DNA of 7,258 bases, taken from DATFGK01 sp046712825 (GTDB lineage Bacteria; Actinomycetota; AC-67). The DNA lies in contig JBKKCR010000015.1 in the NCBI GenBank assembly GCA_046712825.1, forward strand, positions 1-7,258, written 5' to 3'. The translations under genes were made by a program, and so were the position numbers. This document shows, piece after piece, positions 4,745-7,258 of the stretch; positions within the stretch are counted from its first letter, which is position 1, and the number at the start of each line of letters is the position of its first letter. Under the pieces are notes generated by a model. The model saw only the letters and a list, made by a program, of their open reading frames with translations. It ran no database searches and was not told the DNA's origin.

Positions 4745-6103
4745 ATGAGCCGATCCCGGCCGGAGACACGGTATGCGCGGCTCGGCACGCAACGCATCGC
4801 GTATCAGGTTGTGGGCGACGGCTCGATCGACCTCGTGTTCTGCGCCGGTGTGGCGAGCAGCGTCGACCACAACTGGGACGACCCGGATACGACGGAGTTG
4901 TTGGGGCGCATGGCCAGCTACGCCCGTCTCATCATGTTCGACCCGCGGGGGCTCGGCGCGTCGGACCCGCTCCCCGCGGACGAGCCGTTCGGGTGGGAGC
5001 CCTGGGTCGAGGACCTCAGAACAGTCCTCGACACCGTCGGCTCGGAACGTGCTGCGATCATGACGTTCCTCGACGCCAGCCCGCCCGCCATGCTGTTCGC
5101 CGCAACCGAGCCGGCCCGAACGGCCGCTCTCGTACTCATGACGGCGACCGCGCGGTACACGACGGCGGACGACTACCCGTACGGCTTCCCACCCGAGGAC
5201 GTTGAGGCTCAAGCTCACTGGATCGGCGAGATCTGGGGAACAGAAGCATTTGCCCGCATCTGCTATCCGAGCAAGGCTCACGACGCACGGTTCGTCCAGT
5301 GGTTCGCGCGGTATCAACGCGCGGCGGGAAGCCCGAGCAAGATCGAGGCGCTGTACAACCAGATCTTCAGGCTGGATTCGCGGCATGCGCTCCCGGTCAT
5401 CAGCGTGCCGACGCTCGTTCTGGCGACGGAGAGTCGGGTCATCTCCGGAGAGCATTCTCGATTCATCGCCGATCACATCGACGGAGCCCGGTTCGTCGTC
5501 TTCCCGACGAAAGACGTGGTCCCGATGTTCGAGCACATGGACGAGTTCTCCGACCTGGTCGAGGAGTTCTTCACGGGCAAACACCATAGAGAGGAGCCGC
5601 AGCGCCGCCTCGCGACGGTGCTGTTCACCGATATCGTCGGCTCAACGGATCGCGCCGCAGAGATGGGGGACCGGCGATGGCGCCGGCTGCTCGATGACCA
5701 CGACGAGATCGTACGACAGCGTGTCGGTCGCTTCGGCGGCCTCCTCGTCAAGACCACAGGCGATGGCGCCCTCGCGACCTTCGACGGACCCGCCAAGGCC
5801 ATCCGCTGCGGCCTTGGGCTCCGCGAGGCTCTCGGGCGCATCGACGTGCGCGTGCGTTGCGGTCTCCATGCCGGCGAGGTCGAGCTGCGCGGCGACGACG
5901 TGGGCGGCATCGCCGTGCACATCGCGGCGCGCGTGATGGCCGAAGCAGAACCCGGCGAGATCCTCGCCTCGAGCACAGTGAAGGATCTCGTGGTCGGCTC
6001 GGGTGTGAGGTTCGCCGACCGCGGGAGTCGCGTCCTGAAGGGCATCCCCGACGAATGGCGGCTCTACGCGGTTGAGAGCGGTAGCCTTCCGGCGAGGGGA
6101 TGA
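4745..6103 (+). CDS. Alpha/beta-hydrolase fold - class III adenylate/guanylate cyclase fusion, paralogue 2
   Basis: The 452-residue protein is a close copy of paralogue 1, about 80% identical over the cyclase domain by hand count and lower in the hydrolase part. Cyclase residues present are D296 and D340 (metals), K336 and D385 (base choice) and R396, with H392 in place of the usual Asn. The C-terminal LKGIPDEWRLYAV segment common in these cyclases is present, so the domain is complete, with a short SGSLPARG extension. In the hydrolase part (1-278) the nucleophile elbow is TFLDAS, with L109 in the Ser position. The acid site reads ATESR and the His site TKDVVP, so hydrolysis is not expected. 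The ATG at 4745 follows the previous stop by eight bases with AGGGAT upstream, and matches the N-terminus of paralogue 1. The two most likely form homodimers, or heterodimers with each other, since class III cyclases act as dimers. Confidence 0.93.
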   Translation: MSRSRPETRYARLGTQRIAYQVVGDGSIDLVFCAGVASSVDHNWDDPDTTELLGRMASYARLIMFDPRGLGASDPLPADEPFGWEPWVEDLRTVLDTVGSERAAIMTFLDASPPAMLFAATEPARTAALVLMTATARYTTADDYPYGFPPEDVEAQAHWIGEIWGTEAFARICYPSKAHDARFVQWFARYQRAAGSPSKIEALYNQIFRLDSRHALPVISVPTLVLATESRVISGEHSRFIADHIDGARFVVFPTKDVVPMFEHMDEFSDLVEEFFTGKHHREEPQRRLATVLFTDIVGSTDRAAEMGDRRWRRLLDDHDEIVRQRVGRFGGLLVKTTGDGALATFDGPAKAIRCGLGLREALGRIDVRVRCGLHAGEVELRGDDVGGIAVHIAARVMAEAEPGEILASSTVKDLVVGSGVRFADRGSRVLKGIPDEWRLYAVESGSLPARG

Positions 6104-7258
6104 TGCGGCAGCCCGAGACGCGGTACGCGAAGGTCGGCGACTCCAACGTCGCCTACTCCGTTACCGGGAAGGGTCCCATCGATCTCGTCTGCACGATGGG
6201 GCTCGGCGGGCACATCGAGCACGTCTGGGACTACCCGCCGATGGCGCGCTACCTCGAGGGCCTCACCGGGTTCAGCCGGCTCATCATGTTCGATCGCCGC
6301 GGACTCGGGGGCTCCGACCCGGTCCCGCTCGACGCTCCTCCCACATGGGAAGAGTGGATGCAAGATCTGCTCGCCGTCATGGATGCCGCCGGCTCGGAAC
6401 GCGCCGCGATCTACGCCGAGCTCGACGGCGGTCCGGTCGGGATGCTCTTCGCCGCCCAGTATCCGGAGCGAACGAGCGCGCTGATCCTCGCGAACACAGC
6501 GGCGAAGTACGTCGCTTCCGAGGACTATCCGCACGGGGAGCCGGCCGAGGTGTGGAACGGCCTGTTCGACACCATCGAGCAGTACTGGGGCCGTGACGAG
6601 CTGAGCGCGGTCAGCGTGCCGAGCCTCGCGGACGACGAACGATACGTGAAGTGGTCTTCCCGCATGGCGCGGGCCGTCGCTCCTCCCGGGGTCGCTTCGG
6701 CGATGTTCCGCTATACGTTCGGACTCGACGTGCGGCCGGTGCTCGGCTCGATCCGAGCTCCAACGCTGATCCTGCATCGCACCGACTACCGGTTCGTGAA
6801 CGTCGAGCACGGCCGGTACCTCGCAGAGCACATCACCGGCGCGCGGCTGGTCGAGCTGCCCGGCAGCGATCTGTGGTTCATCACCCCCGGCTCGGGGCAT
6901 GTGCCCGGGATCATCGAGGAGTTCGTGACCGGAGTGAAGCCGGTTCCCGATCGCGATCGGGTCCTTGCGACGGTCCTGTTCACCGACGTGGTCGGCTCCA
7001 CCGAGAAAGTCGCTGCGCTCGGCGACCGGCCGTGGAACGAGCTGCTCGAGGCTCACGACGATCTGATGCGGCGAGAGGTGGAGCGCTTCGGCGGAACGCT
7101 CGTCGGCATCACCGGCGACGAGGTGCTTGCTACCTTCGACGGGCCGGGCCGAGCGATCCGCTGCGCCCGCACCGCCGGCGATGCGCTTCGCGCGCTCGGA
7201 CTCGATATCCGCGCCGGCATCCACACCGGCGAGATCGAGGCGCGCGGCGACAACGTCG
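6103..7258 (+). CDS. Alpha/beta-hydrolase - cyclase fusion, paralogue 3, divergent (3' end outside window)
   Basis: 385 residues are visible and the frame is open at the window end. The hydrolase part is about 1-277 and the cyclase part starts near 284. Metal aspartates D295 (FTDVVGST) and D339 (GITGDE) are present. The base-specifying Lys is replaced by G335 (LVGITGDE) and the matching Asp by N384 (RGDNV), at the last visible residues. Substrate choice may therefore differ, or the copy may be a weak or inactive partner. In the hydrolase part the elbow reads AELDGG, with L107 in the Ser position, and the His site reads SDLWFI. The acid-loop Asp may remain (HRTDYRF). The start is ATG 6103 or the adjacent ATG 6100. 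GAGGGG at 6094-6099 gives better spacing to 6103, and both overlap the TGA of paralogue 2. It is more distant from copies 1 and 2 than they are from each other. Confidence 0.9.
   Translation, partial: MRQPETRYAKVGDSNVAYSVTGKGPIDLVCTMGLGGHIEHVWDYPPMARYLEGLTGFSRLIMFDRRGLGGSDPVPLDAPPTWEEWMQDLLAVMDAAGSERAAIYAELDGGPVGMLFAAQYPERTSALILANTAAKYVASEDYPHGEPAEVWNGLFDTIEQYWGRDELSAVSVPSLADDERYVKWSSRMARAVAPPGVASAMFRYTFGLDVRPVLGSIRAPTLILHRTDYRFVNVEHGRYLAEHITGARLVELPGSDLWFITPGSGHVPGIIEEFVTGVKPVPDRDRVLATVLFTDVVGSTEKVAALGDRPWNELLEAHDDLMRREVERFGGTLVGITGDEVLATFDGPGRAIRCARTAGDALRALGLDIRAGIHTGEIEARGDNV

Larger units (their letters stand above)
3390..7258 (+). repeat. Tandem array of three hydrolase-cyclase paralogues
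   Basis: Three genes of the same domain order lie head to tail with an 8-base gap and a 1-4 base overlap. Copies 1 and 2 share the N-terminal MSRSRPET start and most of the cyclase sequence, so their duplication is the more recent. Copy 3 branches earlier. The array may continue to the right of the window. Confidence 0.85.

Noticed and set aside
4568..5587. Long minus-strand open frame of 339 residues (similar ones at 296-955, 3372-4352 and 6064-7224)
   Set aside because: These are mirror frames of GC-rich coding sequence. They show Arg/Asp/Gly-rich composition, no family pattern, and the plus-strand genes are clear.

Overview
The window is GC-rich, with GC-loaded third codon positions, GTG starts and many overlapping genes. 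It looks like a chromosomal piece of a high-GC actinobacterium-like organism, perhaps from a metagenome. The taxonomic call is inference: nothing here is a phylogenetic marker, although hydrolase-cyclase fusions like those at the right end are well known from mycobacteria (Rv1900c/LipJ type).

Left part (1-1668): a minus-strand gene, cut by the window edge, encodes a short exported acidic protein. Its 5' leader folds as a GEMM-I cyclic-di-GMP riboswitch (about 254-344), followed directly by a near-perfect ribosome binding site. Divergent from it is an ECF-type sigma factor gene, translationally coupled to a single-pass membrane protein with an acidic, proline-rich outer tail. That protein is most likely the cognate anti-sigma factor, though without the usual zinc motif. 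The leader of the exported protein and the upstream region of the sigma gene share under 200 bases, so c-di-GMP sensing and envelope signalling sit side by side.

Middle (1669-2357): minus-strand sequence that looks like decayed genes. The first half of a glyoxalase/VOC-fold protein ends early and runs into stretches that look coding in alternating frames (1684-2052). A 69-base gap separates this from the next operon.

Right part (2358-7258): a compact plus-strand operon of five genes, with junctions ranging from a 4-base overlap to an 8-base gap. In order they are an 80-residue unknown protein, a 263-residue protein with two EthD-like halves, and three tandem paralogues that each fuse an alpha/beta-hydrolase domain to a class III adenylate/guanylate cyclase domain. 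The third is cut by the window end. In all three the hydrolase nucleophile and histidine positions appear substituted, so these domains are probably binding or regulatory modules. The first two cyclase domains keep both metal aspartates and both base-specifying residues. The third has lost both base-specifying residues. The array therefore looks like a duplicated and diverging cyclic-nucleotide signalling set, possibly responding to a small hydrophobic molecule handled by the EthD-like neighbour. That role is inference.
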